From Spirochaetota bacterium (GTDB taxonomy: Bacteria > Spirochaetota > Spirochaetia > Treponematales > Breznakiellaceae): a stretch of 7,880 nucleotides of DNA. Shown in pieces: positions 1 through 5,451 of this stretch (positions are counted from its first letter, which is position 1; each line of letters begins with the position of its first letter). Below the pieces are notes generated by a model. It saw only the letters and a list, made by a program, of their open reading frames with translations, did not search any database and was not told where the DNA came from. The position numbers were made by a program, and so were the translations under genes. The stretch spans positions 1 to 7,880 of the forward strand of contig JAEWSV010000009.1 in the NCBI GenBank assembly GCA_023398155.1. The letters are read 5' to 3'.

Positions 1-96
1 GATTGGCGCGGGACCCACTTCGATCCCGCGCTCGTCGACGTATTCGAACGGATCGCCGACGATTTCGAGATGATATTCAGGACGAACGAGGACTGA
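1..96 (+). CDS. C-terminal end of an HD-GYP-domain protein (partial)
   Basis: The first 31 codons, read in frame from base 1 to a TGA at 94-96, include the stretch GTHFDPALVDVF. This closely matches the end of HD-GYP domains, where a G-x-HFDP-x-LV-x-x-F segment closes the helical bundle. HD-GYP proteins are metal-dependent phosphodiesterases that degrade cyclic di-GMP, often fused to a response-regulator receiver domain; the catalytic HD and GYP motifs would lie upstream and cannot be checked. The protein ends 19 residues after the HFDP motif with an acidic tail, so nothing follows the domain. It converges on csrA with only 10 nt between the two stop codons. A c-di-GMP enzyme beside flagellar genes would make sense, but a functional link is inference. 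Confidence 0.75.
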   Translation, partial: DWRGTHFDPALVDVFERIADDFEMIFRTNED

Positions 97-106
97 GGGG
101 CCGTTC

Positions 107-340
107 CTAAACGGGTTCGCGTTCCGCTCCCAGATCCACGGGAGGGAGCGTGGCGGCGCTTTCCGCGGCCGCTCGGTTCTCAGCCATGATCGCGTCGAAC
201 ACCTCGCGGCGGAATACCTTCACCGAACGGGGGGCGTCCACGCCGAGCTTAACCTGATCGCCGCGGATCCCGATGACCGACACCGAGACGTCGTCCCCGA
301 TCATGATTTTCTCATTCACTTTTCGGGATAGTATCAGCAT
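107..340 (-). CDS. csrA: Carbon storage regulator CsrA (translational regulator)
   Basis: A 77-residue protein beginning MLILSRKVNEKIMIGDD, the unmistakable CsrA N-terminus. CsrA is a homodimeric RNA-binding protein that binds GGA motifs, usually in hairpin loops, near ribosome-binding sites and blocks translation. The core beta strands and the VFRREVFDAI helix are present. The protein runs to 77 residues rather than about 61 as in E. coli, giving the longer C-terminal tail typical of CsrA proteins that are antagonised by FliW. The start at 340 is chosen because it opens the family motif and has GAGGAAG just upstream; a longer reading of the same frame back to 649 is only the shadow of fliW. 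The start overlaps the end of fliW (ATGCTGA), so the two are translationally coupled. In flagellated bacteria with this pair CsrA represses flagellin mRNA; that target is not in the window. Confidence 0.97.
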   Translation of the reverse strand: MLILSRKVNEKIMIGDDVSVSVIGIRGDQVKLGVDAPRSVKVFRREVFDAIMAENRAAAESAATLPPVDLGAEREPV

Positions 341-783
341 GGCGTCTTCCTCGCCGCGGCGAGCTCGGCTACGATGTCGTGCTTGGTCTTCCACCGCGGA
401 TCGGTGAGGATGGATTGCCGCGCGAGCCTGCCTTCCCGGTTGATCACCAGCGGACCTTGCAGGTTCGCGGTCATCGGGCCCCCGTCCGAAGGTATCGTCA
501 CGATGGAGAATACCAGGACGGCGTCCGGATCGGTGATGCCGATTTCGGAAAGGTCCGAATCGTCTATATCGAGCTCGTAATCGGGCCGGAACAGGAACGG
601 ATTCACCAAGACGAAGGCGATGTGCTCCACGTCCACGGACTGGAGCCAATAAAAGGGCTGCCGTTCCGCGTCCAATATTACGTAATCCTTGAATTTTTCG
701 AAGCCGAGAAGACCGTGGGGGAAGACGATGCGCTGCCGCTCGTCCACGTCGATGGTCCCGTACGCTTTCGTGTTGACTCTCAT
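334..783 (-). CDS. fliW: Flagellar assembly factor FliW
   Basis: A 149-residue protein with the FliW pattern throughout: an early FPHGLLGFEKFKDYVIL segment (about residues 21-37), FYWLQSVD (44-51), the NPFLF-x-PDYE stretch, and a late MTANLQGPLVIN segment (about 103-114). FliW binds free flagellin and, when flagellin has been exported, binds CsrA at an allosteric site and removes it from mRNA, so it measures flagellin export and relieves repression. It acts in the cytoplasm. The start at 783 has an AGGAG ribosome-binding site that overlaps the flgL stop codon (TAGGAG), with an 8-nt gap between the genes; this implies coupled translation. Its last codons overlap csrA by 7 nt. Length and composition are normal for the family. 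Confidence 0.97.
   Translation of the reverse strand: MRVNTKAYGTIDVDERQRIVFPHGLLGFEKFKDYVILDAERQPFYWLQSVDVEHIAFVLVNPFLFRPDYELDIDDSDLSEIGITDPDAVLVFSIVTIPSDGGPMTANLQGPLVINREGRLARQSILTDPRWKTKHDIVAELAAARKTPC
341..355 (-). promoter_or_regulatory. Hairpin presenting the csrA ribosome-binding site in its loop; candidate CsrA autoregulatory site
   Basis: Immediately before the csrA ATG, the minus strand reads GGCG-AGGAAGA-CGCC. The two GGCG/CGCC arms form a 4-bp GC stem, and the 7-nt loop contains AGGA, which is also the Shine-Dalgarno sequence, 7 nt from the ATG. Known CsrA sites are GGA motifs displayed in short hairpin loops overlapping ribosome-binding sites, and csrA autorepression is documented in other bacteria. 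The stem is short, and the sequence also encodes the last residues of FliW, so chance remains possible. Confidence 0.4.
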
Positions 784-791
784 CGCTTCTC

Positions 792-2039
792 CTAGCGCAG
801 GAAATCGAGCAGGGTCGGTTGCAAAACCTTGGAGGCCGTTTGCAAGGCCGCCTTATGGGCGAATTCCAACATGCCGAGGTCCGTCGCCGCCTCCGCGAAA
901 TCTAAGGACGATTCTCTCGCGAGATTCGCGGTGACGTCGGGTATCTCCTCGTTGATCCGCTTCCAGGTAAGCTCGGCACGCTCCTGTCGGCTTCCGATCT
1001 CCGCGAGCCGGGAACCGAAATTATCCAGCGCGAGGTCGATGCCGGCGAGGGCTTGAGCTCCCGCGGTCTCCGAGTCGCCGCGGTACAGGGCATCCCTCAG
1101 GCGGATCACCATGTCGAAGGCCGAACCTCCCGACACGCGGGCCGCGGGGTTCCAGTTCGTCGTACCGGGGGCGTTACCGTTCTTGAGGATGCCGAGATCG
1201 GCCAACACTCGAGAACCGGCGCCGTCCTCCATCCGGATCTGGTGCGCGTTCGTTCCTTCCAAGGCAAGGCCGCGGGTCTCCGGATCCACGTATGCCTTAA
1301 CCGGCGCGGGGGACTCATTGATCTTGGCGACGATCGCGTGCACGGTATCTCCGGGCGCGACGTCGATGCGCTGGCCGTCGACGAAGAAGTTCCCCGCTTC
1401 CGAAGCGCGATAGGAAGTCGCGTCGAAGGATGAGAAAACCTGCATCTTTTCGGCCCAGAAGGCCTCGCCGCCGCCGAGATCGAGGGTAGCGTAGGCGCCC
1501 TCGTCCACTTCAGCCCGGCGAGCCGCGCCGGAGCCCTGGTACTCGACCTTCGCGGTCACTTCCGCGCCTGCGCCGGGGACGGACCCCGCCACGGCGCGGA
1601 AGGGTTCGGTGAAGGCCTTGTCTCCCGCGAAGAGGCGTTTACCGTCGGGACCGACCACGTTGGCGATCTGGACGAGCTCCTTGAGGAGCTCATTCACCTC
1701 GACCCCCATGTAGCGTAGATCTTCCTGCGCGTAGGTCCCGTTCGCGCCCTGCACCGCGAGCTCCCGCACGCGCTGCATGACGTCCTGGGCTTGGCGCATA
1801 TACCCGTCGGTCACCTTGAAATGGTCCCGCGCGTAGAGCGCGTTATCCTCGAACCGCGAAAGCCGAGCGAGGAAGGACTCGTAGCGCACCGCGTGGGCGG
1901 CGGCGAGCGGATCGTCCCGGAGTTCCTTTATCTTGGACTGCGTGGCCATCTTGGTCTGCAGGGACGAAAGGTCGCTTTCATGCCGGCGGAGGCGATACTG
2001 GAGATCGCCGTTCGGCATGTCGGTGGAAACGCGTCTCAT
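792..2039 (-). CDS. flgL: Flagellar hook-associated protein FlgL (HAP3)
   Basis: A 415-residue FlgL of spirochaete type. FlgL is a secreted junction protein that sits between FlgK and the flagellin filament; in spirochaetes this lies in the periplasm. The N-terminus MRRVSTDMPNGDLQYRLRRH and the RDDPLAAAHA stretch (residues 41-50) match the flagellin-like N-terminal helical domain. Residues about 217-262 resemble the Flagellin_IN motif (VDGQRIDVAPGDTVHAIVAK). The C-terminal segment (about 335-415) is the alpha-helical D0/D1 half that packs with the N-terminus. No signal peptide is expected, since export uses the flagellar type III apparatus. It starts 6 nt after the flgK stop; the ribosome-binding site is weak, with GGGAG inside the flgK end, so translation is probably coupled to flgK. 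Confidence 0.95.
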   Translation of the reverse strand: MRRVSTDMPNGDLQYRLRRHESDLSSLQTKMATQSKIKELRDDPLAAAHAVRYESFLARLSRFEDNALYARDHFKVTDGYMRQAQDVMQRVRELAVQGANGTYAQEDLRYMGVEVNELLKELVQIANVVGPDGKRLFAGDKAFTEPFRAVAGSVPGAGAEVTAKVEYQGSGAARRAEVDEGAYATLDLGGGEAFWAEKMQVFSSFDATSYRASEAGNFFVDGQRIDVAPGDTVHAIVAKINESPAPVKAYVDPETRGLALEGTNAHQIRMEDGAGSRVLADLGILKNGNAPGTTNWNPAARVSGGSAFDMVIRLRDALYRGDSETAGAQALAGIDLALDNFGSRLAEIGSRQERAELTWKRINEEIPDVTANLARESSLDFAEAATDLGMLEFAHKAALQTASKVLQPTLLDFLR

Positions 2040-2045
2040 GGCCTA

Positions 2046-3923
2046 TTACACTCCCATCCGGTTTATGATCACGTCGAGCATGTCGTTCACGGTGCTGATG
2101 AACCGGGCCGCGGCGGCGTAGCCGTGCTGGTACTTGATCATCTGCGACAATTCCTCGTCGATGTTAACGCCGGAAATAGAATCGCGCATGTCGCGGAGCT
2201 GCTTCATGATGAGGTTCTGGGTCTCCAGGGCCCGGTCCGACTGCTCGCCCATGAGACCCACGCGGGCGACCGCGTCGGCGAAATAGTCGTCGAAGGTATC
2301 GAGCCTTCCGACCATCACCGCGGTATTCCTGAGCGAGGCGATCGCGAGGGCGGCCTCGCCGTTTCCCGGATTCGCCGCCTTGCCGTTCTCACCGTAGCCG
2401 GCGGCCACGGAGGTGGGATCCTTGACGAGCGCGGGATTCACCTCTATCCAGCCGGAAGGGTGCGCTACCGGGGCGACCGCGTAGTCGAGCTCGCCGCCGC
2501 GGAGGGAGAGGACCGCGTCCGCAGCGCCCCAATCGTACGCGCCGTCCGGGCCGCGACCCACGAGTACCCCCGCGTACCCGCCGAGGAAGTGGCCGGAATC
2601 CTCCACGCGCCGGATGACGAAATCGGGATTTACGCTCTCAGCGGCAGGCGTTCCCTTGAGGCTGAGCCGCCCGCTCTGGTCCAGGCGCGCCACGACCTCG
2701 GCTCCCGAATCGTTGATGCGGGCGACGACGTCGGAGACGGTGTCGGTCGGATAGTACGGAACCTCGACGTCTCCGTCGGCGCCGGAAAGCCGGATCCGGC
2801 CTTCGAGGCCTATCTGAGCCCGCTCCTCAAGGCTATTGGCGCCCGTAATGCGGAAGACGTAGCTGGAGTCGTATTCGCCGTCCCCGTTCCGGTCGTAGTT
2901 CCCCGCGACGTTGGTGACGAAAGGCCGTTCCGTGAAGAAATCGAGGCCGGTCTTGCCGTTGAGGCCCGATCCTGAGCGGTGGGCGTCGTTCACGAGGTCC
3001 ACGAAGTTCATCGTCATGGAGTCCAGGCTCTGGAGCTCTCCCCGCAGCGTCCGGTCCCGCAGTTCCACGAGGGCGGCCAGGCTGCCCCCCTGGAAATGGG
3101 CCTCTTCGCCCGATTCCTCCCAGACGATCTGCGAATATCCTTCGGTATCGATGCCCGACCGGACATCGAATTCCCACCCTATCCTGCCCTGCACGAGCAT
3201 GAAACCGGCCGTATGTACGACGAACTCGTCAGGATCGCGGCCGTCGGCGGTGATATCGATGATGCCCGCGAGCTGCTCCACGAGGAGGTCACGCCGGTCG
3301 TAAAGGTCGTTGGGATTGTCGCCCTGGGCACGGATCTTAGTTATCTCTTCGTTGAGCCCCGCAATCTGCCGGGAAAGGGCGTTCACGCGCGTCACCGTGC
3401 CGCGTATATCTTCTTCGGCCATATCGCGCAGCCCCGCCACGCCTTTGTATCGCTCGTGGATGGCGTCAACGAGGGTCTTGCCCCGTTCCAGGACCGCCTT
3501 ACGCGGCGCGGAATCGGCGGGATGCACCGACAATTCCTGCCAAGCGTCCCAGAAGGCGTCCATCCGGCCGCGTATAGAGACGTCCGCGGGCTCGTTGTAG
3601 ATACGCTCCAGCATGAGTACGTACTTGTCGCGCGTCTCCCAAAAGCCTTCGCCGTTCGATTGGGCTACGATGCGCTTGTCGAGGAGCTGGTCGCGCACCC
3701 GTTCGATCCGCTCGACTACCGTCCCCTGCCCGATCTGGCCCGGCGTCTCCTCCCGGTTGAGGCCCGGAAGGTAGATGGGTTCGAAGGGAGAGAGCTCGAC
3801 TCGCTGGCGCGAATACCCATCCGTGGAAGCGTTGGAGAGGTTGTGGCCCGTAGTCGCGAGTCCTTGCTGATGGGCGACGACCGAACGTTTGCCGATCTCT
3901 ATGCCCGCGAAAGTTGACTGCAT
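2046..3923 (-). CDS. flgK: Flagellar hook-associated protein FlgK (HAP1)
   Basis: A 625-residue FlgK. It caps the hook and forms the first junction ring on which FlgL and the filament assemble. The N-terminus carries the rod/hook-family signature GLATTGHNLSNASTDGYSRQ (residues 21-40). The C-terminus carries the matching SGVNIDEELSQMIKYQHGYA segment (584-603) followed by the terminal helix ending NRMGV. Residues about 390-425 look like a Flagellin_IN repeat. A DxNxDGxxD calcium-loop-like sequence lies at 344-352 in the variable central domain. The start at 3923 gives the expected short N-terminal lead; GGGG lies 5 nt before the ATG. It lies 18 nt after flgN and 6 nt before flgL, within one transcription unit. 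The length is large compared with enterobacterial FlgK (about 550) but fits my memory of treponemal proteins. Confidence 0.96.
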   Translation of the reverse strand: MQSTFAGIEIGKRSVVAHQQGLATTGHNLSNASTDGYSRQRVELSPFEPIYLPGLNREETPGQIGQGTVVERIERVRDQLLDKRIVAQSNGEGFWETRDKYVLMLERIYNEPADVSIRGRMDAFWDAWQELSVHPADSAPRKAVLERGKTLVDAIHERYKGVAGLRDMAEEDIRGTVTRVNALSRQIAGLNEEITKIRAQGDNPNDLYDRRDLLVEQLAGIIDITADGRDPDEFVVHTAGFMLVQGRIGWEFDVRSGIDTEGYSQIVWEESGEEAHFQGGSLAALVELRDRTLRGELQSLDSMTMNFVDLVNDAHRSGSGLNGKTGLDFFTERPFVTNVAGNYDRNGDGEYDSSYVFRITGANSLEERAQIGLEGRIRLSGADGDVEVPYYPTDTVSDVVARINDSGAEVVARLDQSGRLSLKGTPAAESVNPDFVIRRVEDSGHFLGGYAGVLVGRGPDGAYDWGAADAVLSLRGGELDYAVAPVAHPSGWIEVNPALVKDPTSVAAGYGENGKAANPGNGEAALAIASLRNTAVMVGRLDTFDDYFADAVARVGLMGEQSDRALETQNLIMKQLRDMRDSISGVNIDEELSQMIKYQHGYAAAARFISTVNDMLDVIINRMGV

Positions 3924-3941
3924 GGGTGCCCCGCTTAATTC

Positions 3942-4445
3942 CTAAAGGCTACGATCTAGAACGATGGATCGCATCTCCGGATGAACGGTCTTTCCCCTGC
4001 GGGAATAGATCTTCCCCTTCCGGTCGGGAAAAGCCGCGTCCATGAAATCGGAAAGCGTACCACGCGCGTCCGCGAGGTAGGCGGTTAGCGCATCGTTGGC
4101 CAACCGGACCTTGAGGGCGTCCAGCTTGAGCCGACGGTACAGTTCGGTGAGTTCCCTCCGGTCGGCGTCGCCGAGCCTCGAAGCGAGCGCGTAGAAACCG
4201 ACGCTCTCGCGGTCGGAAGGACCGCTCGCGAATTCGGAGAAGATGCGCGCGCGTTCGGCCTCGAGGAGCTCGAATTCGCCGCCATACGCGGCGAGGCGGG
4301 CGAGCATCGTTTCCAGGTCAGTCCATTCGCGCGCGAAAACCGCGTTCCTTACTACCTCTTGAGCGGCCGCGAGCCGTTCCAGAAGCGCCGTTTCCTGCCT
4401 GAGAATGTCCGCGCAGCGCGCGACGAGGTTCGCATTGCTATTCAT
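3942..4445 (-). CDS. flgN: FlgN-like flagellar export chaperone
   Basis: A 167-residue, mostly helical, cysteine-poor protein (a single Cys near the N-terminus) with long charged helices (for example residues 14-70 and 90-130), the build of the FlgN/YvyG family. FlgN is a cytosolic chaperone that binds the C-termini of FlgK and FlgL and delivers them to the flagellar export gate. Sequence conservation in this family is low, so the call leans on position: it sits immediately upstream of flgK, as flgN does in Firmicutes and other bacteria. The ATG at 4445 has GAGG 9 nt upstream and AAGGA closer in. It is the first gene of the minus-strand operon, so the operon promoter should lie in the region above 4446. 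A generic helical hypothetical protein is the alternative. Confidence 0.8.
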   Translation of the reverse strand: MNSNANLVARCADILRQETALLERLAAAQEVVRNAVFAREWTDLETMLARLAAYGGEFELLEAERARIFSEFASGPSDRESVGFYALASRLGDADRRELTELYRRLKLDALKVRLANDALTAYLADARGTLSDFMDAAFPDRKGKIYSRRGKTVHPEMRSIVLDRSL

Positions 4446-4675
4446 TTCCTTTGCCTCGCCTCTTGTATCGGCATCTCGGAAGTTCGAACTGAGATAAAAA
4501 AGGAACGCGGCAAGAGCCGAACCGTCGCCGCTCGAACACGCTCGCCATCGCGCCGGGCGACGACGCGTCCAGGATGGATGCGCTTACCGACTTGCCAATT
4601 TCGAATGCGGTATTGCGGAGGGAAAGCGTGCCAAGTGAAGAGCTCTTTCCACTAAAAAAAACTAACGGAAAGATA
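4446..4675. other. Divergent intergenic region between flgN and the tRNA cluster
   Basis: This gap separates the minus-strand flagellar operon from the plus-strand tRNA operon and must hold both promoters. The flgN-proximal end contains the candidate sigma28 element. The tRNA-proximal end contains an 8-A tract at 4654-4661 that probably belongs to the tRNA promoter. The GC-rich middle (about 4500-4620) shows no gene with coding character; a minus-strand open frame crossing the region runs through tRNA-His and is not credible. A TGGCACG near 4625 to 4631 (minus strand) resembles a sigma54 -24 box but lacks a -12 partner. Confidence 0.7.
4465..4493 (-). promoter_or_regulatory. Possible sigma28-type promoter for the flgN-flgK-flgL-fliW-csrA operon
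   Basis: On the minus strand GCCGATAC (4472 to 4465) matches 7 of 8 positions of the flagellar sigma28 -10 box GCCGATAA and ends 19 nt before the flgN ATG. A CTCAGTTC sequence upstream shares the AGTT core of the -35 box TAAAGTTT, but the spacer is 13 nt instead of about 11, so the -35 is poor. Transcription from here would give a very short leader. No convincing sigma70 alternative was seen on this strand. Confidence 0.3.
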
Positions 4676-4704
4676 TTGACTCTTTCATTGGTTTCAGGCA
4701 TAGT
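4654..4704 (+). promoter_or_regulatory. Strong sigma70-type promoter with A-tract, tRNA His-Arg-Lys-Gly operon
   Basis: TTGACT at 4676-4681 (5 of 6 consensus) is followed by a 17-nt spacer and CATAGT at 4699-4704 (4 of 6). Transcription would begin near 4711, about 11 nt before tRNA-His. The stretch after the -10 is C-rich (TCCCCTG), the type of discriminator associated with stringent control of stable RNA genes. An 8-A tract at 4654-4661 would sit about 50-57 nt upstream of the start, where an UP element is expected. Confidence 0.75.
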
Positions 4705-4721
4705 TCCCCTGTCAGTTCGAC

Positions 4722-4795
4722 GGTGGATGTAGCTCAGCCGGTAGAGCGCCAGCCTGTGGAGCTGGGTGTCGCGGGTTCGAACCCCGTCATCCACC
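4722..4795 (+). tRNA. tRNA-His(GTG)
   Basis: A full cloverleaf. The acceptor GTGGATG pairs with CATCCAC. An extra 5' G at 4722 (G-1) faces C73 at 4795, the identity element of tRNA-His. The anticodon arm is CCAGC-CTGTGGA-GCTGG with anticodon GTG at 4756-4758. The T-arm GCGGG-TTCGAAC-CCCGT is canonical. CCA is not encoded and must be added after transcription. It is the first gene of the four-tRNA operon. Confidence 0.97.
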
Positions 4796-4835
4796 CTACC
4801 GATTAAGGGAACGGCGCTCTGACGAGACAGCGAAT

Positions 4836-4909
4836 GCGTTCGTAGCTCAGCTGGATAGAGCGACGGACTTCGAATCCGTAGGTCGCAGGTTCGACTCCTG
4901 TCGGACGCA
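4836..4909 (+). tRNA. tRNA-Arg(TCG)
   Basis: Acceptor GCGTTCG pairs with CGGACGC (one G-T pair), and A73 is at 4909. The anticodon arm is ACGGA-CTTCGAA-TCCGT with anticodon TCG at 4870-4872, reading CGN codons, mainly CGA and CGG. The T-loop TTCGACT is canonical at positions 54-58. No CCA is encoded. It lies 40 nt after tRNA-His and is cotranscribed with it. Confidence 0.96.
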
Positions 4910-4969
4910 AGAAAGATGGATTTCTACGGCTTCAGTGACGTAGACGTGCATCGAATTGAAAGGTAACTT

Positions 4970-5042
4970 GGGCCGCTAGCTCAGCTGGCAGAGCAGCAGA
5001 CTCTTAATCTGCGGGTCGAAGGTTCGAACCCTTCGCGGCTCA
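4970..5042 (+). tRNA. tRNA-Lys(CTT)
   Basis: Acceptor GGGCCGC pairs with GCGGCTC (one G-T pair), and A73 is at 5042. The anticodon arm is GCAGA-CTCTTAA-TCTGC with anticodon CTT at 5003-5005, specific for AAG. This suits a GC-rich genome in which AAG is frequent, as it is in the neighbouring tig gene. The T-arm GAAGG-TTCGAAC-CCTTC is canonical. No CCA is encoded. The 60-nt spacer before it can form a small hairpin (TCTACG with CGTAGA). Confidence 0.96.
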
Positions 5043-5046
5043 TAAC

Positions 5047-5078
5047 GATCCTCTTCTAGAGGGTCGGCCCTTCGGGGC
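5047..5078 (+). other. Two short hairpins in the tRNA-Lys/tRNA-Gly spacer
   Basis: GATCCTC-TTCTA-GAGGGTC (5047-5065) forms a 7-bp stem with one wobble pair. GCCC-TTCG-GGGC (5067-5078) forms a 4-bp stem capped by a stable UUCG tetraloop. There is no T-run after either, so they do not look like a terminator; processing or spacing structures between cotranscribed tRNAs are the simplest reading. Confidence 0.5.
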
Positions 5079-5085
5079 AGGTTTC

Positions 5086-5157
5086 GCGGGAATAGCTCAG
5101 TGGTAGAGCGCCACCTTGCCAAGGTGGATGTCGCGGGTCCGACTCCCGTTTCCCGCT
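5086..5157 (+). tRNA. tRNA-Gly(GCC), first copy
   Basis: A 72-nt tRNA. Acceptor GCGGGAA pairs with TTCCCGC, and T73 is at 5157. The anticodon arm is CCACC-TTGCCAA-GGTGG with anticodon GCC at 5118-5120, reading GGC and GGT. The D-loop keeps GG (18-19). The T-loop is TCCGACT instead of the usual TTCGANN, so position 55 is C, while T54, C56, G57 and A58 are retained. No CCA is encoded. It is the last gene of the operon and is followed directly by a strong terminator. It is identical to the copy at 5483-5554. Confidence 0.96.
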
Positions 5158-5162
5158 ACACG

Positions 5163-5191
5163 GGTCCTGAACGCAAGTTCAGGACCTTTTT
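5163..5191 (+). terminator. Intrinsic terminator of the His-Arg-Lys-Gly tRNA operon
   Basis: A perfect 10-bp stem, GGTCCTGAAC with GTTCAGGACC, closes on a GCAA tetraloop (GNRA type) and is followed by TTTTT at 5187-5191. It begins 5 nt after the last base of tRNA-Gly. Confidence 0.95.
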
Positions 5192-5199
5192 CATTTCCG

Positions 5200-5221
5200 G
5201 CGGGAGTCGGACCGTTCAACC
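5200..5221 (+). repeat. 22-nt degenerate repeat, copy A (downstream of first tRNA-Gly)
   Basis: This 22-nt segment starts GCGGGAG and ends CCGTTCAACC. It matches the segment at 5577-5598 at 20 of 22 positions, differing only near the middle. Both copies lie a few tens of nucleotides downstream of a tRNA-Gly gene. Within copy A, 5201-5213 (CGGGAGTCGGACC) is the exact reverse complement of 5136-5148, the T-arm of the upstream tRNA-Gly. Copy A lies between the terminator and the next promoter, so it should be transcribed only by read-through. Function unknown. Confidence 0.6.
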
Positions 5222-5290
5222 TTCTTCCTACCTACGGGATAAGACGATTCCCCGACGGGATTTGAAGGCCGGTGCTCGAAGCTATCCGCC

Positions 5291-5319
5291 TTGACAGCCT
5301 TATTCCGTTCCGCTAGAAT
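5291..5319 (+). promoter_or_regulatory. Near-consensus sigma70-type promoter for tRNA-Leu and second tRNA-Gly
   Basis: A perfect -35 box TTGACA (5291-5296), a 17-nt spacer and TAGAAT (5314-5319, 5 of 6). Transcription should start near 5326, about 15 nt before tRNA-Leu. The discriminator CGCCGC is GC-rich, again as expected for stringently controlled stable RNA. Its presence right after the preceding terminator shows the tRNA cluster is two separate operons. Confidence 0.85.
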
Positions 5320-5340
5320 CGCCGCATCGTCCGACGCCGA

Positions 5341-5421
5341 GCGAGAGTGGTGAAATTGGTAGACACGCCAGACTTAGGATCTGGTGCCGTAGGCGTAAGG
5401 GTTCAAGTCCCTTCTCTCGCA
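5341..5421 (+). tRNA. tRNA-Leu(TAG)
   Basis: A class II tRNA. Acceptor GCGAGAG pairs with CTCTCGC, and A73, the leucine identity base, is at 5421. The anticodon arm is CCAGA-CTTAGGA-TCTGG with anticodon TAG at 5375-5377, reading CTN codons. A long variable arm (TGCCGTAGGCGT region) follows, as required for tRNA-Leu. The T-loop TTCAAGT is canonical. No CCA is encoded. Confidence 0.96.
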
Positions 5422-5451
5422 AGCCAGCGAGCGCGAGCTGAAGGGGCGAAA

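Noticed and set aside
107..649. 180-codon reading of the csrA frame starting at 649
   Set aside because: The first 103 codons overlap fliW out of frame and are arginine-rich nonsense. The family N-terminus MLILSRK and the ribosome-binding site place the csrA start at 340.
1791..2975. Plus-strand open frame of 394 codons antisense to flgL and flgK
   Set aside because: Long antisense frames are common in GC-rich coding DNA. FlgL and FlgK are clear family members with conserved ends, and the antisense protein has no recognisable motif.
2979..3917. Plus-strand open frame of 312 codons antisense to flgK
   Set aside because: Lies wholly within flgK on the opposite strand; a GC-composition shadow with no family resemblance.
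4608..4631. Sigma54-like TGGCACG on the minus strand upstream of flgN
   Set aside because: The -24-like half is present but no TTGC element lies at the required spacing, and it is more than 160 nt from flgN.
4438..4794. Minus-strand open frame of 118 codons covering the flgN upstream region and tRNA-His
   Set aside because: It runs antisense through the whole tRNA-His gene and its promoter, overlaps the flgN start, and has no recognisable domain or ribosome-binding site.
5100..5294. Plus-strand 64-codon frame starting inside tRNA-Gly
   Set aside because: It starts inside a tRNA and reads through an intrinsic terminator; no coding signal.
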